From positions 124,001-188,000 of the forward strand of contig NZ_VEHL01000005.1 in the NCBI RefSeq assembly GCF_007679965.1: DNA of 64,000 nt, given 5' to 3'. The position numbers and the translations under genes are program-made. Below are positions 51,392 to 61,791 of this stretch, one piece after another. The DNA comes from Bordetella genomosp. 13. GTDB taxonomy: Bacteria > Pseudomonadota > Gammaproteobacteria > Burkholderiales > Burkholderiaceae_B. Numbering within the stretch: the first letter of the stretch is position 1; each line of letters begins with the position of its first letter. A model generated the notes under the pieces. The model was given only the letters and a program-made list of their open reading frames with translations. It was not told the DNA's origin and did no database searches.

Positions 51392-54300
51392 ATGACCGCC
51401 TCTTGCGCCCACGCCGACGCGCTGGCCGCTTTCCACCCCGCCGTCGCGGCCTGGTTCCGCGGCGCGTTTCCGTCCGCCACGCCGGCGCAGCAGGCTGCCT
51501 GGCCGCTCATCCGCAGCCGGCCCGCCACCCTGATCGCCGCGCCCACGGGCTCGGGCAAGACCCTGACCGCCTTCCTGGCCGCCATCGACGACCTGGTGCG
51601 CGAAGGGCTGGCTGCCGCCGGACCGCGCGACGGCGTTGTAGAACAGCGAGCGGGCGTGCACGGCGAGGATGCCGCGGGCCCCCTGCCCGACCGGACCACG
51701 GTGGTCTACGTCTCGCCGCTGAAGGCGCTGTCCAACGACATCCGCGCCAATCTCGAGGCCCCGCTGGCGGGCATCGCGCGGGAACTGCTGACGCAGGGCC
51801 TGCCCGATCCCGGAATACGCACCGCGGTGCGCACCGGCGACACCACGCAGAAGGACAGGGCGGCCATGCGCAAGCGGCCGCCGCACATCCTGGTCACCAC
51901 GCCGGAATCCCTGTACGTGCTGCTGACGTCCGACTCCGGCCGCGCCATGCTGAGCAGCGTGCGCACGGTCATCGTCGACGAGATCCATGCCGTGGCGGGC
52001 TCCAAGCGCGGCAGCCACCTGGCCTTGAGCCTGGCGCGGCTGGATGCGCTGTGCGAGCGCCCGCCCGTGCGCATCGGCCTGTCGGCCACGCAGAAACCGC
52101 TGGATGCCGTGGCCCGCTTCCTGGCCGGCAGCGGCCGCGACTGCGCCGTGGTGGACATCGGTCACGTCCGCGCGCGCGATCTGGCCATCGAGATGCCCCC
52201 CGTGCCGCTGGAGGCCGTCATGGCCAACGACGTGTGGGAGCGGGTCTACGACCGCATGGCGGGCCTGGCCACCGAGCATCGCACCACGCTGGTGTTCGTC
52301 AATACGCGCCGGATGGCCGAGCGCGCGGCGCGCCACCTGGCCGACCGGCTGGGCGCGCAGGCCGTGGCGGCGCACCACGGCAGCCTGTCCAAGGAGCATC
52401 GCCTGCTGGCAGAGCAGCGGCTCAAGGGCGGCGAACTGCGCGTGCTGGTCGCGACGGCCTCGCTGGAACTGGGCATCGACATCGGCGACGTGGACCTGGT
52501 CTGCCAGGTCGGGTCGCCGCGCAGCATTTCCGCGCTGCTGCAGCGCGTCGGCCGGGCCGGCCATCACGTCGGCGGCGTGCCCAAGGGCCGCCTGTTTCCC
52601 ACCTCGCGCGACGACCTCGTCGAATGCGCGGCCATGTTGGATTGCGTGCGGCGCGGCGAGCTGGACCTGCTGCGCATTCCGCGCGCGCCGCTGGACGTGC
52701 TGGCCCAGCAGATCGTGGCGGAGGCGGGCAGCCGCGAGTGGCACGAGGACGCGTTGTACGAACTGGTGCGGCGCGCGGAGCCTTACGCCGACCTGCCGCG
52801 CGAGCGCTACGACGAGATCGTGCGCATGCTGGCCACGGGCCACACCGGACGGCAGGGGCAGCGCGCGGCCTATCTGCACCGCGACGTCGTCGCGGGAACG
52901 GTGCGCGGCCGGCGCGGCGGCCGCATGGCGGCGATGACCTCGGGCGGCACGATCCCCGACAACGCCGACTACACCGTCCTGCTGGAGCCGCAGAGCCTGA
53001 ACATCGGCACCGTCAACGAGGACTTCGCGGTCGAGAGCCTGCCGGGCGACGTGTTCCAGCTGGGCAATACCTCGTACCGCATCCTGAAGGTCGAGGGCGG
53101 CCGCATGCGCGTCGAGGACGCGCACGGCGTGCCGCCCAACATCCCGTTCTGGATGGGCGAGGCGCCCGGCCGCAGCGACGAGCTGTCGGCCGGCGTGGCG
53201 CGCCTGCGCGCGCGCGTCGATGCGCTGCTGCAGGAGGGGCCTGCCGAGGCCGCCGCGTCCGTCCTGGACGACGAGACCGGCATCGGCCCGGCCGCGGCGA
53301 CGCAGCTGGTCGACTACCTGGCGCGGGCCCGCGCCGCGCTGGGCGTGCTGCCCACGCAGGACACGCTGGTGCTGGAACGGTTCTTTGACGAGACGGGCGG
53401 CATGCAGATGGTGCTGCACGCGCCGTTCGGCAGCCGCGTCAACCGGGCCTGGGGACTGGCGCTGCGCAAGCGCTTCTGCCGCACGTTCAATTTCGAATTG
53501 CAGGCCGCGGCCACCGAGGATGCGATCATCCTCTCGCTGTCCACCGCGCACAGCTTCGCGCTGGACGAGGTATGGTCCTACCTGAATTCGGCCAGCGCGG
53601 AACACGTGCTGGTCCAGGCCCTGCTGGATTCGCCCCTGTTCAACGTGCGGTGGCGCTGGGCCGCCGCCGTGGCGCTGTCGCTGCCGCGTTTCGCGGGCGG
53701 CCGCAAGGTAGCCGCGCCGCTGCAGCGCATGAAGAGCGACGACCTGCTGGCCGCGGTGTTTCCCGACCAGGCCGCCTGCCTGGAGAACCTGCAGGGCGAG
53801 CGCGAGCTGCCCAACCATCCGCTGGTGGACCAGACGCTGGACGACTGCCTGCACGAGGCCATGGACAGCGCGGCATGGCTGGCGGTGCTGCGGCGCATCG
53901 AGCAGGGGCAGTGCCGCCTGGTGGCGCGCGACCTGCCCGCGCCGTCGCCGCTGGCGATGGAGATCCTCGGGGCCAAGCCGTATGCCTTCCTGGACGACGC
54001 CCCGCTGGAAGAACGGCGTGCCCAGGCCGTCATGTCGCGCCGCTGGATCGACCCTTCCGATGCCGGCGAACTGGGCGCCCTGGACGCGGACGCCATCGCG
54101 CGGGTGCGGGCGCAAGCCTGGCCCGAGCCGCGCGACGCCGACGAGATGCACGAGGCGCTGATCGACCTGGCCTGCATCGGCGTGGAGGAGGCCGCCGCGC
54201 GGCCCGAGTGGCAGCCGTGGCTGGAACGGCTGGTGCGCCAGGGCCGCGCCTGCCGCCTGTCGGCCGAATCGGGCTCGCCGCTGTGGGTGGTGCTGGAGCG

Positions 54301-55840
54301 CCTGGCGTGCGTGCTTGCGGCGTATCCCGGCGCCCGCACCGAGCCGGTCCTGCGGCCCTTGCCGGACGGCGTGACGTGGGACGCGGACGGCGCGCGCGTG
54401 GAACTGCTGCGTGCGAGGCTGGGCGCGGTGGGCCCCGTCGTGCCGGCGGCGCTGGCGGCCGCCTTGCGGTTGCCGCTGCCGGCCGTCCAGGCCGGCCTGG
54501 CGAGGCTGGAAGCCGAGGGCTCGGTCATGCGCGGCCGCTACTCGCCCGCCGCATCCGAGGACGAATGGTGCGAGCGGCACCTGCTGGCGCGCATCCATCG
54601 CTACACCATCAAGCAGTTGCGCAGCGAGATCGAGCCCGTGTCGCGCCAGGACTTCATGCGCTTTCTTTTCGACTGGCAGCATCTGTCGCCGGCCACGCAG
54701 TTGCGCGGGCCGCAGTCCCTGTCCGAAGCGCTGGATCAGCTGGAAGGCTTCGAAGGGCCCGCTGGCGCCTGGGAGACCGAATTGCTGGCGGCGCGCATCG
54801 CGAATTACCAGCCCGACTGGCTGGATGACCTGTCGCGCGCGGGCAAGGTGGTGTGGACGCGCCTGGCCGCGCCCGCGCGGCCCGCGGGCAGCCGAACGGG
54901 CGGCGGCCCCGTGCGCGCCACGCCGATGGTCATCCTGCCGCGCCGCCACCTGGGGGTGTGGCAATCGCTGCCGGCGGTGGACGGCGGGGCCGAACCGTCC
55001 AACCGCGCGCTGTCGGTGTACGAGACCCTGCAGGACGGCGGCGCGCTGTTCTACGACGAACTGCTGGCGCGCACGCGCCTGTTGCCCGGCCAGCTGGAAG
55101 AGGCGCTGGGCGAGCTGGTGGTGAACGGCCTGGCGGCCTCGGACAGTTTCGCGGGGCTGCGCGCGCTGCTGGCGCCGGCCGCCAGCCGCACCGCGAAGGC
55201 GGCGCGGCGGCGGCGCGGCGCCATGCCCGATCCCCTGGAGATGGCCGGCCGCTGGGCGCCCGTCAAGCGTGCCGCCGCGCAGGCGGAGGTGCGTCCCGCC
55301 GGCCACGCCGCTGATGGCCGCACCGCAGCCGGTCGCACCGCACGCCAGACCTACCCCGCCGACACGCTGGAGCACTTGGCGCGCGTGCTGCTGCGCCGCT
55401 ATGGCGTCATCACGTGGCGCCTGCTGGCGCGCGAGCCCGACTGGTTGCCGCCGTGGCGCGACCTGTTGCCCATCCTGCATCGCATGGAAGCGCGCGGCGA
55501 GGTCCGCGGCGGACGGTATGTGAGCGGGGTGTCGGGCGAGCAATTCGCGCTGCCCGAGGCGGTGCCGCTGCTGCGCGCGATGCGCCGCCGGCCCGCCGAC
55601 GGCACGCTGGTCAGGGTGTCGGCGGTGGACCCGCTGAACCTGTGCGGCACACTGCTGCCGGGCGAGAAGGTCCCCGCGGTGGCGGGAAACCGCATCCTGT
55701 ATCGCGACGGCGTGCCGGTGGCCACGTGGGTGGCGCGCAAGCCCCAGTGCGATGCGGACCTACCGCCCAACGAGCGCGAGCGCATCCTGCGCGCGCTGAT
55801 CGTGACGCATGCGTCCGATCCGCACGCCCACGACGACTGA
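51392..55840 (+). CDS. lhr: Lhr-type superfamily 2 DNA helicase, large form
   Basis: The protein has 1482 residues. Helicase motifs appear in order: Q/I region PAQQAAWPLIRSRPATLIAA with Walker A APTGSGKT, VVYVSPLKALSND (Ia), ILVTTPESLYVLL (Ib), Walker B VDEIHAV (II), GLSATQKPL (III), LVFVNTRRMAERAARHLAD (IV), VATASLELGIDIGDVDLV (V) and LLQRVGRAGHHVGG (VI). The remainder holds the Lhr-core winged helix and the long C-terminal region typical of full-length Lhr. It is a 3'-5' ATP-dependent DNA/RNA-hybrid translocase linked to DNA repair. The small Lhr-associated phosphoesterase is not next to it. It stands alone between pgaD and a convergent unknown gene. Confidence 0.95.
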   Translation: MTASCAHADALAAFHPAVAAWFRGAFPSATPAQQAAWPLIRSRPATLIAAPTGSGKTLTAFLAAIDDLVREGLAAAGPRDGVVEQRAGVHGEDAAGPLPDRTTVVYVSPLKALSNDIRANLEAPLAGIARELLTQGLPDPGIRTAVRTGDTTQKDRAAMRKRPPHILVTTPESLYVLLTSDSGRAMLSSVRTVIVDEIHAVAGSKRGSHLALSLARLDALCERPPVRIGLSATQKPLDAVARFLAGSGRDCAVVDIGHVRARDLAIEMPPVPLEAVMANDVWERVYDRMAGLATEHRTTLVFVNTRRMAERAARHLADRLGAQAVAAHHGSLSKEHRLLAEQRLKGGELRVLVATASLELGIDIGDVDLVCQVGSPRSISALLQRVGRAGHHVGGVPKGRLFPTSRDDLVECAAMLDCVRRGELDLLRIPRAPLDVLAQQIVAEAGSREWHEDALYELVRRAEPYADLPRERYDEIVRMLATGHTGRQGQRAAYLHRDVVAGTVRGRRGGRMAAMTSGGTIPDNADYTVLLEPQSLNIGTVNEDFAVESLPGDVFQLGNTSYRILKVEGGRMRVEDAHGVPPNIPFWMGEAPGRSDELSAGVARLRARVDALLQEGPAEAAASVLDDETGIGPAAATQLVDYLARARAALGVLPTQDTLVLERFFDETGGMQMVLHAPFGSRVNRAWGLALRKRFCRTFNFELQAAATEDAIILSLSTAHSFALDEVWSYLNSASAEHVLVQALLDSPLFNVRWRWAAAVALSLPRFAGGRKVAAPLQRMKSDDLLAAVFPDQAACLENLQGERELPNHPLVDQTLDDCLHEAMDSAAWLAVLRRIEQGQCRLVARDLPAPSPLAMEILGAKPYAFLDDAPLEERRAQAVMSRRWIDPSDAGELGALDADAIARVRAQAWPEPRDADEMHEALIDLACIGVEEAAARPEWQPWLERLVRQGRACRLSAESGSPLWVVLERLACVLAAYPGARTEPVLRPLPDGVTWDADGARVELLRARLGAVGPVVPAALAAALRLPLPAVQAGLARLEAEGSVMRGRYSPAASEDEWCERHLLARIHRYTIKQLRSEIEPVSRQDFMRFLFDWQHLSPATQLRGPQSLSEALDQLEGFEGPAGAWETELLAARIANYQPDWLDDLSRAGKVVWTRLAAPARPAGSRTGGGPVRATPMVILPRRHLGVWQSLPAVDGGAEPSNRALSVYETLQDGGALFYDELLARTRLLPGQLEEALGELVVNGLAASDSFAGLRALLAPAASRTAKAARRRRGAMPDPLEMAGRWAPVKRAAAQAEVRPAGHAADGRTAAGRTARQTYPADTLEHLARVLLRRYGVITWRLLAREPDWLPPWRDLLPILHRMEARGEVRGGRYVSGVSGEQFALPEAVPLLRAMRRRPADGTLVRVSAVDPLNLCGTLLPGEKVPAVAGNRILYRDGVPVATWVARKPQCDADLPPNERERILRALIVTHASDPHAHDD

Positions 55841-55849
55841 GGAACTGGC

Positions 55850-57445
55850 CTATGTCGAGGCGGCGTCGCCGCTGGGCTTGCCGCCCAGGCGTGCCGGATT
55901 GGACTGCAGCAGCACGAGGTCGCTGATGGTGGACAGGGTGGCCTTCAGGCGCGAGCCGTCGGGGCGCGCCGTCGTCTTGTCGACCTGCTGCGCGGCCTCG
56001 ACCATGGCCAGCAGGTTCCATTCGCGGGCCTGTTGCAGCGGGGTGGTCGTGTCTTCTTCCAGCTGGCCGCGCACGTACTTCATCACGCGGCGCGACTGGT
56101 CGGCCGTCTGCTGCAGCGATGCCTTCACCATCTTGCCGTCTTCGAAGGCGAGGTTGGCGGTGCTGCTGGCGCTGTCCTTGACCTGGTAGTAGTAATAGTT
56201 CTGGCTGAGCGGATCGGTGGTCAGCATCAGCGACAGCTCGGGCGACAGCGCGTCGTGGAAGCTGGCGGTCAGTTGCGACTGCTGCGTCTGCTTCAGGTTG
56301 AACGATCGGCCGCTGCCGCCGGTATCGGTGCTTTGCGACGCCTGGTACGAGAAGCCGTCGGTTTCCCCGGGGCGCAGCGGGTTGATCGCGCGCGCGTGGT
56401 CGGCGACCGAGGCGGTGAAGTCGGCCAGTCCGGTCAGCATGGCGCGGCTGGTGTCGTTCAGGATGCCGCCCAGGCGCGAGGTGGGCTGCGGCTGGCCGGC
56501 GGCCGAGCCGTAGTCGCCGTGCAGGTCGGAGAACGCGCTCTTGAACATGTCCATCAGCGCCGCGCCGCCGCGGCCGCGGCTGGACGCGTCGTTGAACTGC
56601 TGCAGGTAGTTGTCGACGGCACGCTCGCGCTGCGCCGCATTGCCCAGCATGGCGGACTTGGACATGTCCACGTCGACCTGCACCGTGCCTTCGGGACCGT
56701 CCAGCTGCACGCCGCGCGACTGGGCATTGGCGTGGAAGGTCAGCGACAGGTTCTGGTTGGCGGCCGTCTTGATGTTGGCGCTCAGGTCGATCGACTTGAT
56801 GGCCGAGCCGTCGTATTGCGTCAGGCCGGACAGGTCGAGCTTGGGCGGCTGGCCGGTCAGGCCGTCCAGCGCGGCCTGGAAGCCCTTGGCCAGCTTGGCC
56901 AGCGCGGCCTGCTCCGTGTCGCTGAGCGTGCCGCCGGTGACCTGCATCTGCACAGACATCGCATCGTCCTGGCTGCCGATGGCCAGGCGCACGGTGGCGC
57001 CGCCGGCGGTCTTGACGTCCATGGCGACGTAGTTGCCCGTCTGGGGCAGGGACAGGTTGGTCCGCACCGCGTCCAGCGACAGGGCGGACGATCCGGCCGT
57101 CCACACCGATTGCGCGAACTGGCCGCCGGCCATCGCGCGTTCGAGCAGCGCCGAGCCCAGTCCGCCCAGGCGGCCCGAGGCGCTGGTCGTGCCGAAATTG
57201 GCGGCCATGCGCAGCGTGACGGTGTCGTTGGCGCTGTGGTCCCAGATGCGCGAGGCCGACGGCAGCCTGCCCTCGGCCGTGTAGACCGGCGCGCCGTCGT
57301 CGCTCTGGCCCAGCGCGACGCTGGTGGACGACGCGGGGGGAACGGCCGTGGACGTGACGGCCTGCTGCACGGGGGCGGCGACGGCCGTCTGCACGGGCTG
57401 GACGGGCAACAGGTCGGAGCGGCTGACTGCGGAGACGGTGGTCAT
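55850..57445 (-). CDS. Protein of unknown function, 531 residues
   Basis: No family is recognised. The protein begins MTTVSAVSRSDLLPVQPVQT and has a low-complexity Ala/Pro/Val/Thr-rich first 60 residues. There is no signal peptide, membrane helix or cysteine pair. About residues 90-250 alternate like beta-rich soluble domains (RMAANFGTTSASGRLGG, VRLAIGSQDDAMSVQMQVTG). The middle is helical (TLSDTEQAALAKLAKGFQAAL), and a tyrosine run (QNYYYYQV) lies near residue 430. No good ribosome-binding site precedes the ATG at 57445, but codon use matches neighbouring genes. It converges with lhr with 9 bp between stops. It could be a surface or secretion-related protein with a flexible N-terminus, but nothing proves it. 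Confidence 0.6.
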   Translation of the reverse strand: MTTVSAVSRSDLLPVQPVQTAVAAPVQQAVTSTAVPPASSTSVALGQSDDGAPVYTAEGRLPSASRIWDHSANDTVTLRMAANFGTTSASGRLGGLGSALLERAMAGGQFAQSVWTAGSSALSLDAVRTNLSLPQTGNYVAMDVKTAGGATVRLAIGSQDDAMSVQMQVTGGTLSDTEQAALAKLAKGFQAALDGLTGQPPKLDLSGLTQYDGSAIKSIDLSANIKTAANQNLSLTFHANAQSRGVQLDGPEGTVQVDVDMSKSAMLGNAAQRERAVDNYLQQFNDASSRGRGGAALMDMFKSAFSDLHGDYGSAAGQPQPTSRLGGILNDTSRAMLTGLADFTASVADHARAINPLRPGETDGFSYQASQSTDTGGSGRSFNLKQTQQSQLTASFHDALSPELSLMLTTDPLSQNYYYYQVKDSASSTANLAFEDGKMVKASLQQTADQSRRVMKYVRGQLEEDTTTPLQQAREWNLLAMVEAAQQVDKTTARPDGSRLKATLSTISDLVLLQSNPARLGGKPSGDAAST

Positions 57446-58791
<1,346 letters not shown>

Positions 58792-58826
58792 GCAGCCTTG
58801 GCTTCGGCGGTGATAATGCCGCCGGG

Positions 58827-58940
58827 CAGGGCAGTCTGCGCAGGGCAGTCCAGGCAGGGCAGTCCGCACAACCCCAGCGGAACTGCCCTGACTGGTACAC
58901 CCCGAGCGGAACTCCCTGAGCGGAACTCGCTAAGCGAACT
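58827..58940. repeat. Short direct repeats downstream of the adenine deaminase gene
   Basis: CAGGGCAGTC occurs three times with a 14-bp period (58827, 58841 and 58855). AGCGGAACT then follows at 58876, 58905 and 58919, with a one-base-shorter variant (AGCGAACT) near 58933. The two repeat families sit side by side in the 223-bp gap before the molybdenum hydroxylase genes. They look like local slippage repeats; no protein spans them. Confidence 0.75.
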
Positions 58941-59014
58941 CGCTAAGCCGGGCCGCTGCGCGTGAAGCAGCCTGATCAAGGCAGGTCTGGCGGTCTCGCC
59001 AGGCCTGCCATCGC

Positions 59015-61291
59015 TCATCCTTCGGCGTATTCCCGAAGGCGTCCGTTGGCCGCCAGCGGCAGGTCGCGCAGGCGTCGGCCGGTGGCATCGGCGATGGCGT
59101 TGCCCAGCGCCGCCGAGACGGGCCCTTGCGAGGCCTCGCCGGCGCCCAGGAAGGGCGCGCCGGGACGGTCGATCAGGTGCACCTCGACCTGCATCGGCAC
59201 CTCGGAGAAACGCATGATGGGATAGCTGCTCCAGTCGAAGCTGCGGATGCGCCGATCGTCGTGGCGCAGTTCCTCGTACAGCGTCCAGCTGGCCGACTGC
59301 AGGATGCCGCCCTCGATCTGGTTGCGCACGCCGTCGGGGTTGACGATCTGGCCGCAATCCACCGCCGCCACCGCGCGCACGATGCGCACCGCGCCGGTCT
59401 CGGGCTGCACCTCGATCTCCACCGCGATGGCCAGGTAGCTCATCAGGTTCTTGTACTGCGCGAACGAGAAGCCCACGCCGCGGCCGGGCTGGCGCTTGCG
59501 CCGCGGATCCCAGCCGAACTTCGACGCGGCCAGCTGCACGACGTCGCGGCCGCGCGGGTCGTCCAGGTGGCGCAGGCGGAACGCCACGGGGTCGGTCCCG
59601 GCCGCCGCGGCCAGCTCGTCCATGAAGCTCTCGATGGCGAAGACGTTCATGAAGGCGCCCAGCCCGCGCATGGCCGAGACGCGCACCGGCATGTCGGGCA
59701 GGAAGTGGTGCTGCACGTCGTAGTTGAACGTGTACAGCGGCAGGCTGTTGCGGTCGCCGCCGCCTTCAGGCATGGGAATCGGCTGCGGCGGCGCGGGCGT
59801 GAACGGATGCTCGAGATACGTGGCGGGCATCAGGCGGCCGGCGTTGTCGATGCGCTGGTTGTGCGAGTTGCTCCAGATCTCGTACTGCCAGTCCGTCACG
59901 CGGCCCGCGTCGTCCAGCGAGGCACGCACGCTGGTGACCATGGCCGGACCGTAGGGCTCGCAGGTATGTTCCTGTTCGCGCATCCATTGCACCCGCACCG
60001 GACGGCCGGGCACCGCGCGCGCGATCAGCGCGGCATCGGCTGCCACGTCGTCGGCCGCGTTGTGGCCATAGCAGCCTGCGCCGGGCACGTGGATGCAGCG
60101 GATGTCCTGCGGCGCCATGCCCAGCATCTGCGCAAGCCCCGCGCGCAGCGGGAACACGCCCTGTGCGTGGGTCCAGACAGTGAGCTTGCCCTGGTCCAGG
60201 TGCGCCACGGCGCACGACGGCCCGATGGAGCCGTGCATCAGGAAAGGCTTGGTGAACTGCGCCTGCAGGGTGCGGGCGGCCGGCGCCGCCGGGCCCTGGC
60301 GCTGGCCCACGTGGATCTCGCGGGCGGGCATCTTGCGCAGCGTGTCGTGGAGGGTGGCCGGATCGGGCAGCACCGCGGTCTCTTCCCAGGTGGCGGCCTG
60401 CATCAGCGCGCGCATCGCCTGGATGGCCTGCCATTCGTCCTCGGCCACCACGGCCAGGTAGCTGCCGTCGCGCACCACCTGGACCACGCCGGGCATCTTC
60501 CGGACCGCGTCGCTGTCGACCTTGACCAGCCTGGCGCCATAGGAGGGCGCGCGCACGGCGCGGGCATGCAGCATGCCGGGCAGGCGGATGTCCTGCACGT
60601 AGGCCGCGCCGCCGGTCACCTTGGCCGGGATGTCGACGCGGCGCAGCGGCGTGCCGATGACCTTGTGGTGTTTCGGCTCGACCAGCGCCGAGGTGGGCTC
60701 GGCGTTTCGGTGCAGGTCCAGGCCGCTGACGGCCTGGCCATAGCCGAGCGTGCGGCCGTCGGGCGCGGCGATGACGCCGCCATCGCGCACCTGCAGTTGG
60801 GCAACCTCGACGCCCAGCTTGTCGGCGGCGGATTGCAGCAGCAGCGCGCGCACCTGCGCCGCCGCGTGCATGATGGCGGTGCCGCTGTCGGCGGTGGAGT
60901 GGCTGCCGGCGGTGTAGCCCTCGTTGGGCGTCAGGCCGGTGTCGGCCGTGATCAGGTGGATGGCCTCGGGTGCGACCTGCAGTTCCTCGGCGGCGATCTG
61001 GATGAAGGCGGTGCGGATGCCCGTGCCCAGTTCGGCCTTGCCGGTGCAGACCGTGATGCGGCCTTGTTCGTCTATCTTGATCCAGGCGTCCAGCAGCGGC
61101 GTGCTGCTGAGGTTGCCGGGCAGCTTGCCCGCGCCGTGCGCCGCCGTGGGCGCGGCATCCTCGGTCTGGCGCTGGGCCAGCGCGGCGGCGCCCGGCACCA
61201 TCGCGAAGCTGACGGTCAGCGTGCCGGCGGCCAGCAGGCGGCGCCGGGCGGGATCGCGCGGGGCGGAATCGACGTTGTCGCGCGGCGTCAT
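59015..61291 (-). CDS. Molybdopterin-binding subunit of a xanthine-dehydrogenase-family hydroxylase
   Basis: The protein has 758 residues. A twin-arginine-like signal (ARRRLLAAGTLTVSFAMVPG) suggests export in folded form. The catalytic domain carries TPLLDAWIKIDEQGRITVCT at its start, GKAELGTGIRTAFIQIAAEE, the AMRGLGAFMNVFAIESFMDE loop, AAVDCGQIVNPDGVRNQIEG and the C-terminal FLGAGEASQGPVSAALGNAI, which holds the active-site Glu. This is the single-chain isoquinoline/aldehyde/nicotinate dehydrogenase type. It hydroxylates an aldehyde or N-heterocycle with water-derived oxygen and passes electrons to the 2Fe-2S subunit. It overlaps the 2Fe-2S gene by four bases. The substrate is unknown. Confidence 0.92.
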   Translation of the reverse strand: MTPRDNVDSAPRDPARRRLLAAGTLTVSFAMVPGAAALAQRQTEDAAPTAAHGAGKLPGNLSSTPLLDAWIKIDEQGRITVCTGKAELGTGIRTAFIQIAAEELQVAPEAIHLITADTGLTPNEGYTAGSHSTADSGTAIMHAAAQVRALLLQSAADKLGVEVAQLQVRDGGVIAAPDGRTLGYGQAVSGLDLHRNAEPTSALVEPKHHKVIGTPLRRVDIPAKVTGGAAYVQDIRLPGMLHARAVRAPSYGARLVKVDSDAVRKMPGVVQVVRDGSYLAVVAEDEWQAIQAMRALMQAATWEETAVLPDPATLHDTLRKMPAREIHVGQRQGPAAPAARTLQAQFTKPFLMHGSIGPSCAVAHLDQGKLTVWTHAQGVFPLRAGLAQMLGMAPQDIRCIHVPGAGCYGHNAADDVAADAALIARAVPGRPVRVQWMREQEHTCEPYGPAMVTSVRASLDDAGRVTDWQYEIWSNSHNQRIDNAGRLMPATYLEHPFTPAPPQPIPMPEGGGDRNSLPLYTFNYDVQHHFLPDMPVRVSAMRGLGAFMNVFAIESFMDELAAAAGTDPVAFRLRHLDDPRGRDVVQLAASKFGWDPRRKRQPGRGVGFSFAQYKNLMSYLAIAVEIEVQPETGAVRIVRAVAAVDCGQIVNPDGVRNQIEGGILQSASWTLYEELRHDDRRIRSFDWSSYPIMRFSEVPMQVEVHLIDRPGAPFLGAGEASQGPVSAALGNAIADATGRRLRDLPLAANGRLREYAEG

Positions 61292-61791
61292 GCTTGCGCT
61301 CCGGTGGGTTCGCCCTGGGTGGCCGCATGTGGGCCCGCCATGTCCTTCGAGGCCTGCACGATGGCGGCGACGATCCGCATGTGCGTGCCGCAGCGGCACA
61401 GGTTGGGCTGCATGTGCGCGCGGATCTCGTCCTCGGTGGCGCCGGGGCGCTGGTCCAGCAGCGCCTGGGCACGCATGATCATGCCCGCGATGCAGTAGCC
61501 GCACTGGGCCGCCTGCTTGTCGATGAAGGCCTGCTGCAGCGGCGAGGGCTGCGCCTCGCTGCCCAGGCCTTCGATGGTGCGCACGGGCCGCGAGCCGACC
61601 GCCGACACCGGCATCAGGCATGAGAACACGGGCCGCTTGTCGACGATGACGGTACAGGCGCCGCATTGCCCGAGCCCGCAGCCGTACTTGGCGCCGTTGA
61701 GCTCGAGGTGGTTGCGCAGCGCGTACAGCAGCGGCATGGATGGATCGACGTCGACCGCGTGGTCGACCCCGTTGACGTTGAGCGTGATCAT
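61288..61791 (-). CDS. (2Fe-2S)-binding subunit of the molybdenum hydroxylase
   Basis: The protein has 167 residues. The first cluster is bound by a plant-ferredoxin-type motif with cysteines 38, 43, 46 and 58 (GCGLGQCGACTVIVDKRPVF then SC). The second uses the helical-domain cysteines in AAQCGYCIAG and NLCRCGTH. It relays electrons from the molybdenum site to the cytochrome subunit. AAGGAG stands upstream, and the ATG overlaps the cytochrome gene stop by four bases while its own stop overlaps the next start. The three genes form one compact minus-strand operon. Confidence 0.94.
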   Translation of the reverse strand: MITLNVNGVDHAVDVDPSMPLLYALRNHLELNGAKYGCGLGQCGACTVIVDKRPVFSCLMPVSAVGSRPVRTIEGLGSEAQPSPLQQAFIDKQAAQCGYCIAGMIMRAQALLDQRPGATEDEIRAHMQPNLCRCGTHMRIVAAIVQASKDMAGPHAATQGEPTGAQA

